Notes: generated by a model not told the origin, from the letters alone. Positions 10,651-20,263 are shown, counted from the first letter of the stretch. The stretch: DNA of 64,000 nucleotides from Sodalis praecaptivus (GCF_000517425.1 NZ_CP006569.1:3772760-3836759), one strand, 5' to 3'. Made by a program: numbers and translations.

Positions 10651-11442
10651 ATGACCACCATTTCTCATTTGCGCAAATGGAAGCAACAACAGCGCAAATT
10701 CGCCTCCATTACCGCCTACGACGCCGCCTTTGCCCGCCTGTTCGCTGCACAGGGGATCAAGGTGATGCTGGTGGGCGACTCCTTGGGCATGACGATGCAG
10801 GGCCACGACTCTACGCTGCCGGTTACCGTAGAGGATATGGTATACCATACCCGCTGCGTGCGGCGCGGCGCGCCCTCCTGCCTGCTGCTGGCCGATCTGC
10901 CGTTCATGAGCTACGCGACGCCGTCTGAGGCCTATGACAATGCGGCGGCGCTGATGCGCGCGGGCGCCAACATGGTGAAATTGGAGGGCGGCGCGTGGCT
11001 GGCCGATACCGTTAGCGGACTGACCGCGCGGGCGGTCCCCGTCTGCGGACACCTGGGCCTGACGCCGCAGTCGGTAAATATTTTCGGCGGCTATAAAATT
11101 CAGGGTCGCGATCCGGCCGGCGCCGAACAGCTGCTGGCCGATGCGCTGGCGCTGGAACAGGCCGGCGCCCAATTGCTGGTGCTGGAATGCGTGCCGGTGG
11201 CGCTGGCGGAGCGCGTCACCCAGGCGTTGGGCATCCCGGTTATCGGCATCGGCGCCGGCGCCGTTACCGACGGCCAGATTTTGGTCATGCAGGACGCGCT
11301 CGGCATCACCGGCGATAGCGCGCCCTCCTTCGCCAAAAATTTTCTCGCGGCGGGCGGCGATATTGCCGCCGCCGTGCGCCGCTATGTGCAAGAGGTTGAA
11401 GCCGGCCACTTTCCCGCCGCCGAACACAGCTTTCACTCATGA
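10651..11442 (+). CDS. panB: 3-methyl-2-oxobutanoate hydroxymethyltransferase
   Basis: First committed enzyme of pantothenate synthesis; makes ketopantoate from ketoisovalerate and methylene-tetrahydrofolate. 263 residues with [34 protein letters not shown] and VIGIGAG, all typical of PanB. The ATG at 10651 gives the family N-terminus [10 protein letters not shown]. An in-frame TTG nine bases upstream is possible, but ACAGAGG is better placed for 10651. The panC ribosome-binding site overlaps the gene end. Confidence 0.96.
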   Translation: MTTISHLRKWKQQQRKFASITAYDAAFARLFAAQGIKVMLVGDSLGMTMQGHDSTLPVTVEDMVYHTRCVRRGAPSCLLLADLPFMSYATPSEAYDNAAALMRAGANMVKLEGGAWLADTVSGLTARAVPVCGHLGLTPQSVNIFGGYKIQGRDPAGAEQLLADALALEQAGAQLLVLECVPVALAERVTQALGIPVIGIGAGAVTDGQILVMQDALGITGDSAPSFAKNFLAAGGDIAAAVRRYVQEVEAGHFPAAEHSFHS

Positions 11443-11453
11443 AGGAGACTCGC

Positions 11454-12308
11454 GTGCTGATTATCGAAACGCCGCCGACGCTGCGTCAGACGGTTAAACA
11501 GTGGCGTCAGGAACATAAACGTATCGCCCTCATTCCGACAATGGGCAATTTGCATGAAGGGCATATGACGCTGATTGACGCCGGGCGCGCCCGCGCGGAT
11601 AAAGTCGTGGTGAGCGTTTTCGTCAATCCGATGCAGTTCGACCGCCCGGAAGATCTGGCGGCTTACCCGCGCACGCTGCAAGAAGACTGTGAACAGTTGA
11701 CCCGGCGCGGCGTGGACATGGTATTCGCTCCGGCGACCGCGGTGATTTATCCTGACGGTTTGGACAGTCAGACCTTTGTCGATGTGCCGCGCTTCGCCAA
11801 CATCCTGGAAGGCGAAAGCCGCCCGGGCCATTTCCGCGGCGTGGCCACGATTGTCAGCAAACTGTTCAATCTGGTGCAACCGGACGTGGCCTGCTTTGGC
11901 GAAAAGGACTTTCAGCAATTGGCGCTTATTCGTCAACTGGTGCGGGACATGAGCTATGATATCGACATTATCGGCGTACCGACGGTGCGCGCCGCCGATG
12001 GTCTGGCGCTCAGTTCGCGCAACGGTTATCTGAGCGCCGAAGAGCGCCGTCTGGCGCCGCAGCTCAACGAGGTGCTGACGCGGCTGGTGGCGCAGCTCGG
12101 CGCCGGGGAGCGCCATATCGACGGTCTGCTGGCGGCGGCGGCAGAGCAGCTGCTCCAGGCCGGTCTCACGCCGGATACGCTGGTTATCCGCGACGCCGAA
12201 ACCCTGCTGCCATTGACGGTCGACAGCCGGCGGGCGGTGGTGTTATTCACCGCCTGGCTGGGTAAGGCTCGGCTAATCGATAATGCGCAAGTGGATCTCA
12301 TTTCATAA
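11454..12308 (+). CDS. panC: Pantothenate synthetase
   Basis: Condenses pantoate and beta-alanine using ATP. Taking GTG at 11454 as start gives 284 residues beginning [12 protein letters not shown], matching E. coli PanC. GAAGGAGA six bases upstream supports it. An ATG at 11439 in frame overlaps the panB stop but would add five unconserved residues. Conserved blocks: [10 protein letters not shown] (HIGH-like), [26 protein letters not shown] and SSRNGYL. Confidence 0.94.
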   Translation: MLIIETPPTLRQTVKQWRQEHKRIALIPTMGNLHEGHMTLIDAGRARADKVVVSVFVNPMQFDRPEDLAAYPRTLQEDCEQLTRRGVDMVFAPATAVIYPDGLDSQTFVDVPRFANILEGESRPGHFRGVATIVSKLFNLVQPDVACFGEKDFQQLALIRQLVRDMSYDIDIIGVPTVRAADGLALSSRNGYLSAEERRLAPQLNEVLTRLVAQLGAGERHIDGLLAAAAEQLLQAGLTPDTLVIRDAETLLPLTVDSRRAVVLFTAWLGKARLIDNAQVDLIS

Positions 12309-12328
12309 CGGTAAGAAGGCTCAAGCTC

Positions 12329-12709
12329 ATGCAACGCACGATGTTACGAGGCAAGCTGCACCGGGTGCATGTCACCCAGGCGGATCTCCATTACGAAGGC
12401 TCCTGCGCCATCGATCAGGACTTTCTGGATGCGGCGGGGATCTTGGAGTATGAAGCGATTGATATTTATAACGTCGATAACGGCCAACGTTTCTCCACCT
12501 ATGCGATTGCCGCCGAACGCGGCTCGCGCATCATTTCGGTGAACGGCGCCGCTGCGCGCTGCGCCTGCGTCGGCGATCTGCTGATTATCTGCGCCTATGT
12601 GCAAATGCCGGATGAAGAGGCGCGTCGCCACGCCCCGAAGGTCGCCTATTTTGACGAGCACAATCAGCTACAGCGCACCGCCAAAGCGCTACCGGTGCAA
12701 ATGGCCTGA
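12329..12709 (+). CDS. panD: Aspartate 1-decarboxylase (pyruvoyl enzyme)
   Basis: Makes beta-alanine for PanC. The 126-residue proenzyme has the self-cleavage site HYEGSCAID, with Gly24-Ser25 as the scissile bond that produces the pyruvoyl group. Lys9 and the YNV region of the active site are also visible. It is 20 bases after panC, so panB, panC and panD look like one operon. In E. coli panD is separated from panC by other genes; here the three are contiguous. Confidence 0.97.
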   Translation: MQRTMLRGKLHRVHVTQADLHYEGSCAIDQDFLDAAGILEYEAIDIYNVDNGQRFSTYAIAAERGSRIISVNGAAARCACVGDLLIICAYVQMPDEEARRHAPKVAYFDEHNQLQRTAKALPVQMA

Positions 12710-12732
12710 ACGCGGCGCGCCGACGCAGCGCC

Positions 12733-12760
12733 GGTTAGCCTGCACCAATGCAGGCTGACC
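12733..12760. terminator. Hairpin between convergent panD and yadH
   Basis: A 12-base left arm (12733-12744), a CCAA loop and a matching right arm ending at 12760 form a stem with one G-T pair. It lies between two genes that converge, as expected for a shared terminator, but no clear T-tract follows on either strand. Confidence 0.45.
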
Positions 12761-12788
12761 GACGGTAGGGTCAACGCCGGCGCGGAGA

Positions 12789-13559
12789 TTAGGTGCGCAG
12801 GCCGCGTCCGCGCTGGATGAGCGTCCAGCACAGCAGATAAAACACCACGATGAATGCCACCAGAACCGCAAGCGTCAGCGTCAGCGGCACGTCGCTGATG
12901 CCCAAAAAGCCGTAACGGAAGCCGCTAATCATATAGACCACCGGGTTCAGCTGCGACACCACTTGCCAAAACGGCGGCAGCAGCGACAGCGAGTAGAACA
13001 CTCCGCCCAGATAGGTCAGCGGCGTGAGGACGAAGGTGGGGATGATACTAATGTCGTCGAAACTTTTGGCGAACACGGCATTGAGCAATCCCGCCAGCGA
13101 AAACAGCACCGCGGTCAACAAAAGCGTTACGACCACCATCCACCAGGCATGGACCTGTAGCGGCACGAAGAACAGCGACACCGCGGTGACCAAAATACCG
13201 ACGCAAATCGCGCGCGCCACCCCGCCGCCGACATAGCCCGCGATAATCACATGGGTGGGGACCGGCGCCACCAGCAACTCTTCGATATTGCGCTGGAATT
13301 TGGCGCTAAAGAACGACGACGCGACGTTGGTGTAAGCGTTGGTAATCACCGCCATCATAATCAGGCCCGGCACGATAAATTGCATGTACGTGAAACCGTG
13401 CATAGCGCCGATTTGCGATCCGATAAGATTGCCGAAAATGATAAAGTACAGCGTCATGGTAATCACCGGCGGCACCAGGGTTTGTATCCAAATCCGGGCG
13501 AAACGGTTGATCTCTTTACGCCAAATGCTTTTTAAAGCCACCCAATACAGCTGCATCAT
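12789..13559 (-). CDS. yadH: ABC-2 type transporter permease YadH
   Basis: 256-residue integral membrane protein with six hydrophobic segments and the ABC-2 permease pattern, including LVAPVPTHVIIAGYVGGG after the second segment. It starts inside the end of yadG (4-base overlap), so the two proteins should form one exporter with YadG as ATPase. The substrate is unknown in E. coli. The context gives no clue beyond the conserved pairing. Confidence 0.94.
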   Translation of the reverse strand: MMQLYWVALKSIWRKEINRFARIWIQTLVPPVITMTLYFIIFGNLIGSQIGAMHGFTYMQFIVPGLIMMAVITNAYTNVASSFFSAKFQRNIEELLVAPVPTHVIIAGYVGGGVARAICVGILVTAVSLFFVPLQVHAWWMVVVTLLLTAVLFSLAGLLNAVFAKSFDDISIIPTFVLTPLTYLGGVFYSLSLLPPFWQVVSQLNPVVYMISGFRYGFLGISDVPLTLTLAVLVAFIVVFYLLCWTLIQRGRGLRT

Positions 13560-14488
13560 GTCCGTTGACTCCTTCCTTTGCCGTCCGAGACCAGGGTGAC
13601 GAACAGCTCCTCCAGGCGGTTGGCTTTATTGCGCATACTCAGCACCTGCACCCCTTGGGCGCTCAGCTGGTTAAACAGGCTGTTAAGGCCCTGTTCGCGC
13701 ATTACCTCCACCTCCAGCGTGCTGGTGTCGAGCAATTGGCTGCGATAACCGTTCAGCTTGGGCAGCGCGCTTTTTGCCGCTAAATCCAGGATGAAAGTTT
13801 CGGATTTCAGCTTTGACAGCAGTTCCCGCATAGAGGTATTTTCCACCAGCCTGCCGTGCTGGATGATGCCGATATGCCGACACAGCATTTCCGCCTCTTC
13901 CAGGTAATGGGTCGTTAAGATAATCGTGGTGCCGCTGTTGTTCAGATCGCGCAGAAAACCCCACATGGAGCGCCGCAGCTCGATATCGACCCCCGCGGTG
14001 GGTTCGTCGAGAATAAGGAGCTTCGGCTCATGCATCAGCGCACGGGCTATCATCAAACGGCGCTTCATACCGCCTGAGAGCATGCGGGCACGCTCGTCGC
14101 GCTTATCCCACAAATCCAGCTGGCGCAGATACTTCTCCGCGCTGGCCGCGGCCTGCTTGCGCTCCACGCCGTAGTAGCCGGCCTGATGCACCACGATTTG
14201 ATAGACGGTTTCAAACGGATTGAAATTGAACTCCTGCGGTACCAGCCCTAACTGGCGTTTCGCATTGACGATGTCCTTATCGGTATCGTAGCCAAACACC
14301 CGCACTTTGCCGGCGGTCTTGTTCACCAGAGCGCTGATAATACCGATGGTGGTGGATTTTCCCGCCCCGTTGGGGCCAAGCAGCGCATAGAAATCGCCGG
14401 CTTCCACGTTCAGATCGATCCCTTTTAGAGCCTGTACGCCTCCTGCGTAGGTCTTGGTCAACTGCTCCAACTCCAATGCATATGTCAT
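13556..14488 (-). CDS. yadG: ABC transporter ATP-binding protein YadG
   Basis: 310 residues. Walker [10 protein letters not shown] near residue 39, Q-loop [13 protein letters not shown], signature LSGGMKRRL, Walker [13 protein letters not shown] and the H-loop TTHYLEEAE are all present. The C-terminal 70 residues are those seen in DrrA-like exporters. It overlaps yadH and is divergent from can; the two starts are about 110 bases apart, so their promoters probably share this space. Confidence 0.95.
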   Translation of the reverse strand: MTYALELEQLTKTYAGGVQALKGIDLNVEAGDFYALLGPNGAGKSTTIGIISALVNKTAGKVRVFGYDTDKDIVNAKRQLGLVPQEFNFNPFETVYQIVVHQAGYYGVERKQAAASAEKYLRQLDLWDKRDERARMLSGGMKRRLMIARALMHEPKLLILDEPTAGVDIELRRSMWGFLRDLNNSGTTIILTTHYLEEAEMLCRHIGIIQHGRLVENTSMRELLSKLKSETFILDLAAKSALPKLNGYRSQLLDTSTLEVEVMREQGLNSLFNQLSAQGVQVLSMRNKANRLEELFVTLVSDGKGRSQRT

Positions 14489-14598
14489 TTGTGACGGGTT
14501 ACCTTATTCTAAACGGTTTTCAGGAACTGATTTTAAAACGCCAGCGCTTGGCCTATATTAACCTATCGCATTACGACAGTTACGGGCTATTAACATCA

Positions 14599-15255
14599 AT
14601 GAAAGACATTTCAACCCTTATCAGTAACAACCAGGATTGGTCCAAGCTTCTGCATGAAGAGGATCCGGGCTTCTTTGAGAAGCTGTCGCTGGCGCAAAAG
14701 CCGCGCTTTTTGTGGATTGGCTGTTCCGACAGCCGCGTCCCGGCGGAAAAATTGACCGGACTGGAGCCAGGCGAGCTGTTTGTGCATCGCAATGTCGCCA
14801 ACCTGGTGATCCATACCGATCTCAACTGCCTGTCGGTCGTGCAATATGCGGTCGACGTGCTGGAGGTCGAGCATATCATCATTTGCGGCCATTACGGCTG
14901 CGGCGGCATACAGGCGGCCATCGACAACCCCGAACTGGGGCTTATCGACAACTGGCTGCTGCATATCCGTGATTTGTGGTACAAGCATAGCTCACTGTTG
15001 GGCGAGCTTCATCCCGAGGACCGCGCCAACATCCTCAGCGAGATTAATGTGATTGAGCAGGTGTATAACCTGGGACACTCAACCATTATGCGCTCTGCCT
15101 GGAAACGGGGCCAGAAGGTGACTATCCACGGCTGGGTGTACGCCCTGCACGACGGCCTGCTGCGCGATCTGGAAATCACCGCCACCAGCCGCGAGACGCT
15201 GGAACAGCGTTATCGTCAGGGTATGGCCACCCTGCTGCAACGCTACGGCAGCTAA
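14599..15255 (+). CDS. can: Beta-class carbonic anhydrase
   Basis: Interconverts CO2 and bicarbonate. 218 residues from ATG 14599, which gives [11 protein letters not shown] as in E. coli Can; the frame is open upstream to 14476 but those residues are not conserved. Zinc ligands lie in CSDSRVPAE (Cys42, Asp44) and HYGCGG (His98, Cys101). The start of the following region is occupied by a tandem repeat rather than the E. coli neighbour hpt. Confidence 0.96.
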   Translation: MKDISTLISNNQDWSKLLHEEDPGFFEKLSLAQKPRFLWIGCSDSRVPAEKLTGLEPGELFVHRNVANLVIHTDLNCLSVVQYAVDVLEVEHIIICGHYGCGGIQAAIDNPELGLIDNWLLHIRDLWYKHSSLLGELHPEDRANILSEINVIEQVYNLGHSTIMRSAWKRGQKVTIHGWVYALHDGLLRDLEITATSRETLEQRYRQGMATLLQRYGS

Positions 15256-15993
15256 TTCGGCGGACGTCCGTTCAATCGACGGACGTTCAATGACCCCACG
15301 GTTGGCCTTTCATCGACCTGCATCCGCCTAACGTTAGCGCAACCGATGGGCGCCCGCTGAACCCATTGACTTGACGTCCACTAACCCCGCCGGCATTCGC
15401 GTTAGCGCCTGGGTTCGTCCGATTAGCCCACCGGCGTTCACGTTAGCGCCTGTGTCCGTCCGATTACCCCACCGGCGTTCGCGTTAGCGTCTGGGTTCGT
15501 CTGATTAGCCACCGGCGTTCGCGTTAGCGCCTGGGATCCGCTTATCGCTCCGGCCAATAGCCTCTGCCAACCCACATCCACACCATTCAGTACAGTATAG
15601 ACTATCTCCACGTGCGGTCTTTAACCGCACAAGCCTTGTCGTGAGTGTCGTGTGACCGCCCCCAGGTCGAGCCCGGCGGCGCGGCCGAGATTTCTTGCGG
15701 TAGAGTCGAAAGTCAGGTTCATTGTATGTTGGGTTAGGGGCAATTTTTAAGATCTCGTCCCCTATTCAGCAGTAAGCAACACCGAAAAGCGCTTCGATTA
15801 CTCCCTTCGCTGCTTCAACCGCGTTAAGCGTTAGTGCAGTTTGGCGTGTCATTCACCGGATAATAATTGTTATTGCGGCATAGCGGCATAGCGGCAATAG
15901 TTAATTACGTTGAAGCGTTATTTAACCCTCTGTGTTATAAAACCACCAAATCTACTGCCTGCAACGGTCCTTTACTAAAAGATAGGTCAATTC
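15256..15993. other. 738-base non-coding stretch with a tandem repeat
   Basis: No convincing gene. The first part holds repeat-rich sequence (the array is listed separately); the rest, roughly 15560-15990, shows no recognisable coding or RNA gene. Toward its end the sequence becomes AT-rich, as does the following F-box gene, and probably contains that gene's promoter. Confidence 0.6.
15381..15540. repeat. 41-bp tandem repeat, about four copies
   Basis: Four copies begin near 15381, 15420, 15461 and 15502. The middle copies are exactly 41 bases apart. The shared core is CCGGCGTTCGCGTTAGCG followed by CCTGGGTTCGTC. A weaker related piece, CCGCCTAACGTTAGCG, occurs at about 15325. The period is not a multiple of three, and no frame through it looks coding. 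Confidence 0.8.
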
Positions 15994-16983
15994 ATGGATG
16001 TCAACTTAACGCCGGCTATTGCAAACACGGCAAGTCCGCAAAATAGATTATCCAATACACCACCTGGTCTCCCTGAAGCCATAAACGTCGGCAACACGGC
16101 TGTAAAACTATGCTTAGTGACGCCAAGCAAAAAAAATATAAATGATTTACCCCCTGAAATGCTCGAGCATATCTTTAAGTACATCGGCAACGACAAATTC
16201 AACGTGCGCTTAACCTGCCATGCCTTCAACGATGTAGTTGATGAAATGCTTACTGAAGATGAATTATTCAAAATCGCACATGGCGAACGCCTGCGTGAAT
16301 CAGGATTTAATGCAAAATTAATTAATCAGCTTATCAAACAAAGCGAACAAGGCAAAAACTTTGTCCTTAAAAACTGTCAAACCCTGCATAAAGCAGGATT
16401 TGATATGGGTAAAATCTTCACTCTCGCTCAAAAAGAAACTAAAATTCAGTCATTTGTCATAAATAACTTTAAAGTCCTAAATAAGATGGGGGCTGACATG
16501 GAGTATATTTATTACCTTGCCAGCCAAGACCCAAGCACACAAACGTTTATGGTAGACAACGGACATGCGCTGCTTAAAATGGGATTCAGCCTGTTTCACG
16601 CGCTGACTTTGTCGCAAAAAAGCATTGAAGTACATAATTTCATTTTAACCCATTTTGATAGACTACATGAAGCGGGATTGGATCGGGTCAATATTGAACA
16701 CCTTGCCGGACGTAGCGTAGCTGAGCAGAATTTTGTATTAAAACACGTTAAATTTCTGCATGACGCAGGCGTCAGCGTGAACCTTATCTTATATCTATCC
16801 ACTCAAGAAGAAACAGTACAGAATTTCATAGTGAAAAACGTCCATTATCTCTATGGAGAGGGGTTCGACACGGAATTTATCTTTACTTTCGCTCGCCTCG
16901 GAGAGAGAGAACGGGCTTTTTTATTAGCGGAACGGAGTAAAGCGCTGGGTAGAGACTTTAGCAAGCTAAATCTTAACCTCTAA
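15994..16983 (+). CDS. F-box protein with seven 31-residue helical repeats; candidate secreted effector
   Basis: 329 residues. An F-box-like segment, INDLPPEMLEHIFKYIG and on through RLTCHAFNDVV (about 49-86), would in eukaryotes bind SKP1 of a ubiquitin ligase. From 105 to 321 come seven contiguous repeats of exactly 31 residues (105, 136, 167, 198, 229, 260, 291). Consensus: hydrophobic-D-x3-I-x2-L-A-x6-Q-x-F-V-x2-N-x3-L-x2-A-G, i.e. two short helices and a loop. The pattern loosely resembles TALE/Bat DNA-binding repeats (Ile6, Leu9, Ala10, Gln17, terminal Gly), but those are 33-35 long and their conserved Gly is missing; other solenoid families are possible. No signal peptide. The gene is clearly AT-richer than its neighbours and sits where E. 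coli has can next to hpt, so transfer is likely. Function is inferred only from architecture. Confidence 0.8.
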   Translation: MDVNLTPAIANTASPQNRLSNTPPGLPEAINVGNTAVKLCLVTPSKKNINDLPPEMLEHIFKYIGNDKFNVRLTCHAFNDVVDEMLTEDELFKIAHGERLRESGFNAKLINQLIKQSEQGKNFVLKNCQTLHKAGFDMGKIFTLAQKETKIQSFVINNFKVLNKMGADMEYIYYLASQDPSTQTFMVDNGHALLKMGFSLFHALTLSQKSIEVHNFILTHFDRLHEAGLDRVNIEHLAGRSVAEQNFVLKHVKFLHDAGVSVNLILYLSTQEETVQNFIVKNVHYLYGEGFDTEFIFTFARLGERERAFLLAERSKALGRDFSKLNLNL

Positions 16984-17584
16984 ACTACCGTTACCCATGG
17001 TGTGCCATGAGCAGCGGCGCGGCATGGCGCCAACAATGACAGTCATCGTCCTTTGATTGCTTACCTGCATCGGATTTTAATTGCAATTGCCAAAAAATGC
17101 TTAGGTTATAATAGACTTAACTCCACTACCGAGCGTCTTGCTATTCTCAAGGTCTGCTTTAGCATCAGATTCTACTGTCAAGCGGGGTTGTAGTTCAGGA
17201 TCGACTGGCTGTTGTGATTTTGATTGGGGCAACAGCACATTTCATAGCGTAGCAGTATAAACTCTATTTATCCCCCTCAGCCGCAGTGATGATGGTCAGT
17301 GACCCGCCCCCCCCCCGCGCAAGCGGTTAGAGCGAACGGTTTGCTGTGTCAATGACCCTTAAGAGAACGCAAGCTTTCTTGCCTGGCATCCGTTTATTGG
17401 CGGCAAATACCTTGGCCGAGGCTTCTCACAGGCGTGCCGCGCGCCCCTCCTGTGGTCTTGCTTCCCCGATCGCCCATCTTCCTGCTCGACCTATCGGCCC
17501 AGGCGGGTTCTACGGCCGTCACTACTTTGCCGACAATCGGCTCAGGCGGATTCTACCGCCGTCACTACTTTGCCGACAATCGGC
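16984..17584. other. 601-base non-coding stretch after the F-box gene
   Basis: No supported gene. The first 250 bases are AT-rich and contain promoter-like AT stretches, for example TTATAAT near 17106. A run of ten C residues lies at 17307-17316. The end (from 17493) consists of 43-bp repeats derived from the 3' end of hpt. The short open frames here cover the repeats and are not credible genes. Confidence 0.55.
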
Positions 17585-17621
17585 CTAGGCGGGTTCTACA
17601 GCCGTCACTACTTTGCCGACA
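17493..17621. repeat. Three tandem 43-bp copies of the hpt 3' end
   Basis: Copies start at 17493, 17536 and 17579. Read on the minus strand, the copy nearest hpt encodes the last residues of Hpt ([10 protein letters not shown]) and its TAG stop; the two farther copies repeat the same sequence with a few substitutions, lying downstream of the stop. The array therefore begins inside the coding region and extends beyond it. Confidence 0.88.
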
Positions 17622-18127
17622 TAGGGTAAATGGCGGTAACGCTGGGCATAATCGATACCGTAACCGACGACGAACTCATCGGGAATGGTAAAGCCCACCC
17701 ACTCCACCGTTACCTTGACTTCCCGGCGATCCGGTTTATCCAGCAATGTGCAAATGGCGAGGGATTTTGGCTGGCGCAAAGCGAGGATCTCGCGCACCCG
17801 GCTCAGGGTGTTGCCGGAATCGATGATATCTTCGACAATCAATATATCCTTGCCGCGGATATCCTCATCAAGATCTTTCAGTATTTTCACATCGCGGCTT
17901 GAGCTCATGCCGCTGCCGTAGCTGGAAGCGGTCATGAAATCCACTTCATGCGACACGGTGACCGCGCGGCAGAGATCGGCCATAAACATGAACGACCCCC
18001 GCAATAAACCGACCAGCACCATTTCGCTGCCGCTATCGCGATAATGCTCACTGATGGACTGCCCCAGTTCGGCGATGCGCTTGGCGATCTCTTGTTCGGA
18101 GATCATGACTTCCACATGATGTTTCAT
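17585..18127 (-). CDS. hpt: Hypoxanthine phosphoribosyltransferase
   Basis: Purine salvage enzyme making IMP from hypoxanthine and PRPP. 180 residues with the PRPP-binding loop [15 protein letters not shown] and [15 protein letters not shown]. The C-terminus, [13 protein letters not shown], departs from E. coli Hpt after PYVGKV. The stop lies inside the first of three 43-bp repeats, so the tail sequence was probably reshaped by the repeat. Start chosen for length and the family N-terminus [11 protein letters not shown]. Confidence 0.95.
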   Translation of the reverse strand: MKHHVEVMISEQEIAKRIAELGQSISEHYRDSGSEMVLVGLLRGSFMFMADLCRAVTVSHEVDFMTASSYGSGMSSSRDVKILKDLDEDIRGKDILIVEDIIDSGNTLSRVREILALRQPKSLAICTLLDKPDRREVKVTVEWVGFTIPDEFVVGYGIDYAQRYRHLPYVGKVVTAVEPA

Positions 18128-18473
18128 AAATTACCTATGACACTGATATTATTCAGTTAAAACGCTAGCAGGCAGACAGGAATAGCCGTTATTGCTCGAT
18201 TGCTCTAGGGAGTTTTGCACAATCAGGCACAACGCAACCTGCATGAGAGCCTCTTTAGGCGAGGGATTATATCAGGGAAGGTGGTCGGATGGGCTGAAAG
18301 CATAACAACAAACTGCTGCTTTTCGCTGCCGTTTGGCCGCCCGAAGCGCCGCCAGTTGAGCTAACGGCGGAGGTAAGGGCGTGGTGGACCTAATGGATAT
18401 GAGCACGCCATCAACGATGCGATGAAGGCGCCAATGAGCGCTCATGGACGCCTTTAGTCGCACCGCCCCATCG
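18128..18473. other. 346-base gap upstream of hpt
   Basis: Lies between the GMC oxidoreductase stop and the hpt start, both on the minus strand. It should contain the hpt promoter on its left side and any terminator of the oxidoreductase gene on its right. I see no coding frame with family resemblance and no strong hairpin with a T-tract. Confidence 0.5.
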
Positions 18474-20075
18474 CTAGAGACGGTGGTCGGCTTTAATCAT
18501 GTCCGCCGCTCTTTCGCCTATCACCACGCACGGCGCCGTGGTATTGCCGCTAGGGACATTAGGCAAAATAGACGCATCGGCGAGGCGAAGCCTATCAATG
18601 CCGTAGACCTTTAAGCGGCTGTTTACCACCGACATCGCGTCCCGCCCCATTTTGGCCGTGCAGCATTGGTGCCAGTAGGTCACCGCCGAATTACGCACAT
18701 AGGCCTTCATCGCCTGGGGACTGAGATTGCCCGGTAGTGACTCGCCCTTGACCAAGCGGTGAAAGACGGAAGAGTTGCCCAGCTCCCGGCAAAGCGCGAT
18801 GTTGACAAACGCCATCCTGAGATCGTCGGGATGCGATAGCGTGTTGGCCTCTATGCGTATCGGATCGTCCACATCAGGGCCGGAAAGCAGCAGTAACCCG
18901 CGGCTCTTTGGATGGGCAAGGCCCGCGAACATCGTCCATCCATGCTCGGGCACCCCCAGGGCCGCCGTTTCCGCGCTCGGCACGGGAAACTCGACCTGAC
19001 AATGGAACATATCGGGACGCGCCAGCCCGGCTTCGCTTTTCCAATACAGAGTGGCTTCAGAGCCGCCATGCCCGATCGGCTGCGGCGTGCGATACTCGAA
19101 GATACAACCAAAGGAGACATGATCCTGGTGGTTCTGACCCACGCCCGGTAAATGCTGCACCACCGGAATGCCGTGGCGCTGCAACTCGTCCGCCGGACCG
19201 ATACCGGACTGCATCAAGACTTTGGGCGTATGGATGGCGCCCAGTGAAAGTATGACTTCATGCTCTGCCCAGTAGCGGCGCGTCGCCGACGCCTCTATTA
19301 CCTCCACGCCGACCACGCTCTTGCCCTGGTAGATAAGCTTGCTTACCAGGGTGCGCGTTAAAACCGTCAGATAGGGCCGCCCCATGAGCGGATACACATA
19401 AGAACGGAAGATGGAGGAGCGCCGCCCGTTCTTAATGATCACATCGTTTATCGCTACGCCGCCCCGCCCTTCCATCATTTTCCCGTTGGGGCTGTCGAAC
19501 GCCGGCATGCCCAGAGAGCGGGCGGCGTCCACCATTGCCCTGGCAATCGGCTGCGGGTTGCCGGCGGATTGTACATGCACCAGTCCCCCCACGCCGCGGC
19601 GCAGCGGATCGGGCGCACCCTGCCAGTCCTCGATACGGCGATAAATGCCGAGGACCGATTCATAGCCCCAGCCTTTATCCCCCGCGTCGGCGGCGTAGTT
19701 TTCCCAATCGTTTTGATGACCGCGCGCCCAGACGCAGACATTGATGCTCGATCCACCGCCGAGCACCTTACCCATGTTAAGCGGAATGGCCCGACCGTTT
19801 AAATGTGAATTGGGCTGTGCGACGAAGGCCCAGTCGCGCTCCGAACCCAGATTCAGGGGCCATTGGGCCGGATCCATCACTTCAGGCACGTCGTCGCCAC
19901 CCCCGGCTTCGACGAGCAGTACGCGCACGTGCGGGTTTTCCGCCAGGCGCGCCGCGACGACCGAACCGGAAGGTCCAGCGCCGCACACGATAAAGTCGAA
20001 TCGTCCATGCACCTCGTTGCCGCCAACGTCCGTCGTCATGGCCGCATAGGATTTTTCAGCGAAAAAATCACTCAT
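18474..20075 (-). CDS. GMC-family FAD-dependent oxidoreductase (choline dehydrogenase-like)
   Basis: 533 residues from ATG at 20075, preceded by GGAG eight bases away; an upstream in-frame extension to 20198 is Arg/Ser-rich and not conserved-looking. FAD site GAGPSG (32-37) follows FDFIVC. GMC signature 1 is GKVLGGGSSINVCVWARG, signature 2 LSLGAIHTPKVLMQSGIG. The C-terminal domain ends with WHQCCTAKMG and SGNTTAPC, placing the likely catalytic pair at His469 and Asn511. Family members oxidise alcohols such as choline or glucose; the substrate here cannot be told. Divergent from an HTH-GAF regulator. It occupies part of the place of gcd/cueO in E. coli. Confidence 0.9.
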   Translation of the reverse strand: MSDFFAEKSYAAMTTDVGGNEVHGRFDFIVCGAGPSGSVVAARLAENPHVRVLLVEAGGGDDVPEVMDPAQWPLNLGSERDWAFVAQPNSHLNGRAIPLNMGKVLGGGSSINVCVWARGHQNDWENYAADAGDKGWGYESVLGIYRRIEDWQGAPDPLRRGVGGLVHVQSAGNPQPIARAMVDAARSLGMPAFDSPNGKMMEGRGGVAINDVIIKNGRRSSIFRSYVYPLMGRPYLTVLTRTLVSKLIYQGKSVVGVEVIEASATRRYWAEHEVILSLGAIHTPKVLMQSGIGPADELQRHGIPVVQHLPGVGQNHQDHVSFGCIFEYRTPQPIGHGGSEATLYWKSEAGLARPDMFHCQVEFPVPSAETAALGVPEHGWTMFAGLAHPKSRGLLLLSGPDVDDPIRIEANTLSHPDDLRMAFVNIALCRELGNSSVFHRLVKGESLPGNLSPQAMKAYVRNSAVTYWHQCCTAKMGRDAMSVVNSRLKVYGIDRLRLADASILPNVPSGNTTAPCVVIGERAADMIKADHRL

Positions 20076-20227
20076 CGGGTCACTCCGTCTGCAAGTCTTC
20101 TTTAGGGACCGTGAGGCAGCGTGAAGGCGGACCAACCTTGAAATGAAGAGACGACAACTCCGGCGCCCGCTGCCAGCGAACTGCATCGTCGCGGCCAAGG
20201 CCGCGCGGAGAGACTATATGATCGGCC

Positions 20228-20263
20228 ATCAAATTTGTCAAATGTATCAAATATATCAAATTT
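20228..20263. promoter_or_regulatory. Four 9-bp direct repeats (TCAAAT core), probable operator
   Basis: Units at 20228, 20237, 20246 and 20255, each with the shape (A/G)TCAAATNN, are exactly 9 bases apart. They lie in an AT-rich stretch between the divergent oxidoreductase and HTH-GAF genes. Such regular spacing is typical of operator iterons bound cooperatively. The HTH protein next door is the obvious but unproven binder. Confidence 0.65.

Noticed and set aside
17346-17691. Small plus-strand genes near hpt
   Set aside because: They are built from the 43-bp repeats and the antisense of the hpt end.
18272-18463. 63-residue minus-strand gene between hpt and the oxidoreductase
   Set aside because: No recognisable domain, low-complexity Pro/Ala stretch, no clear ribosome-binding site.
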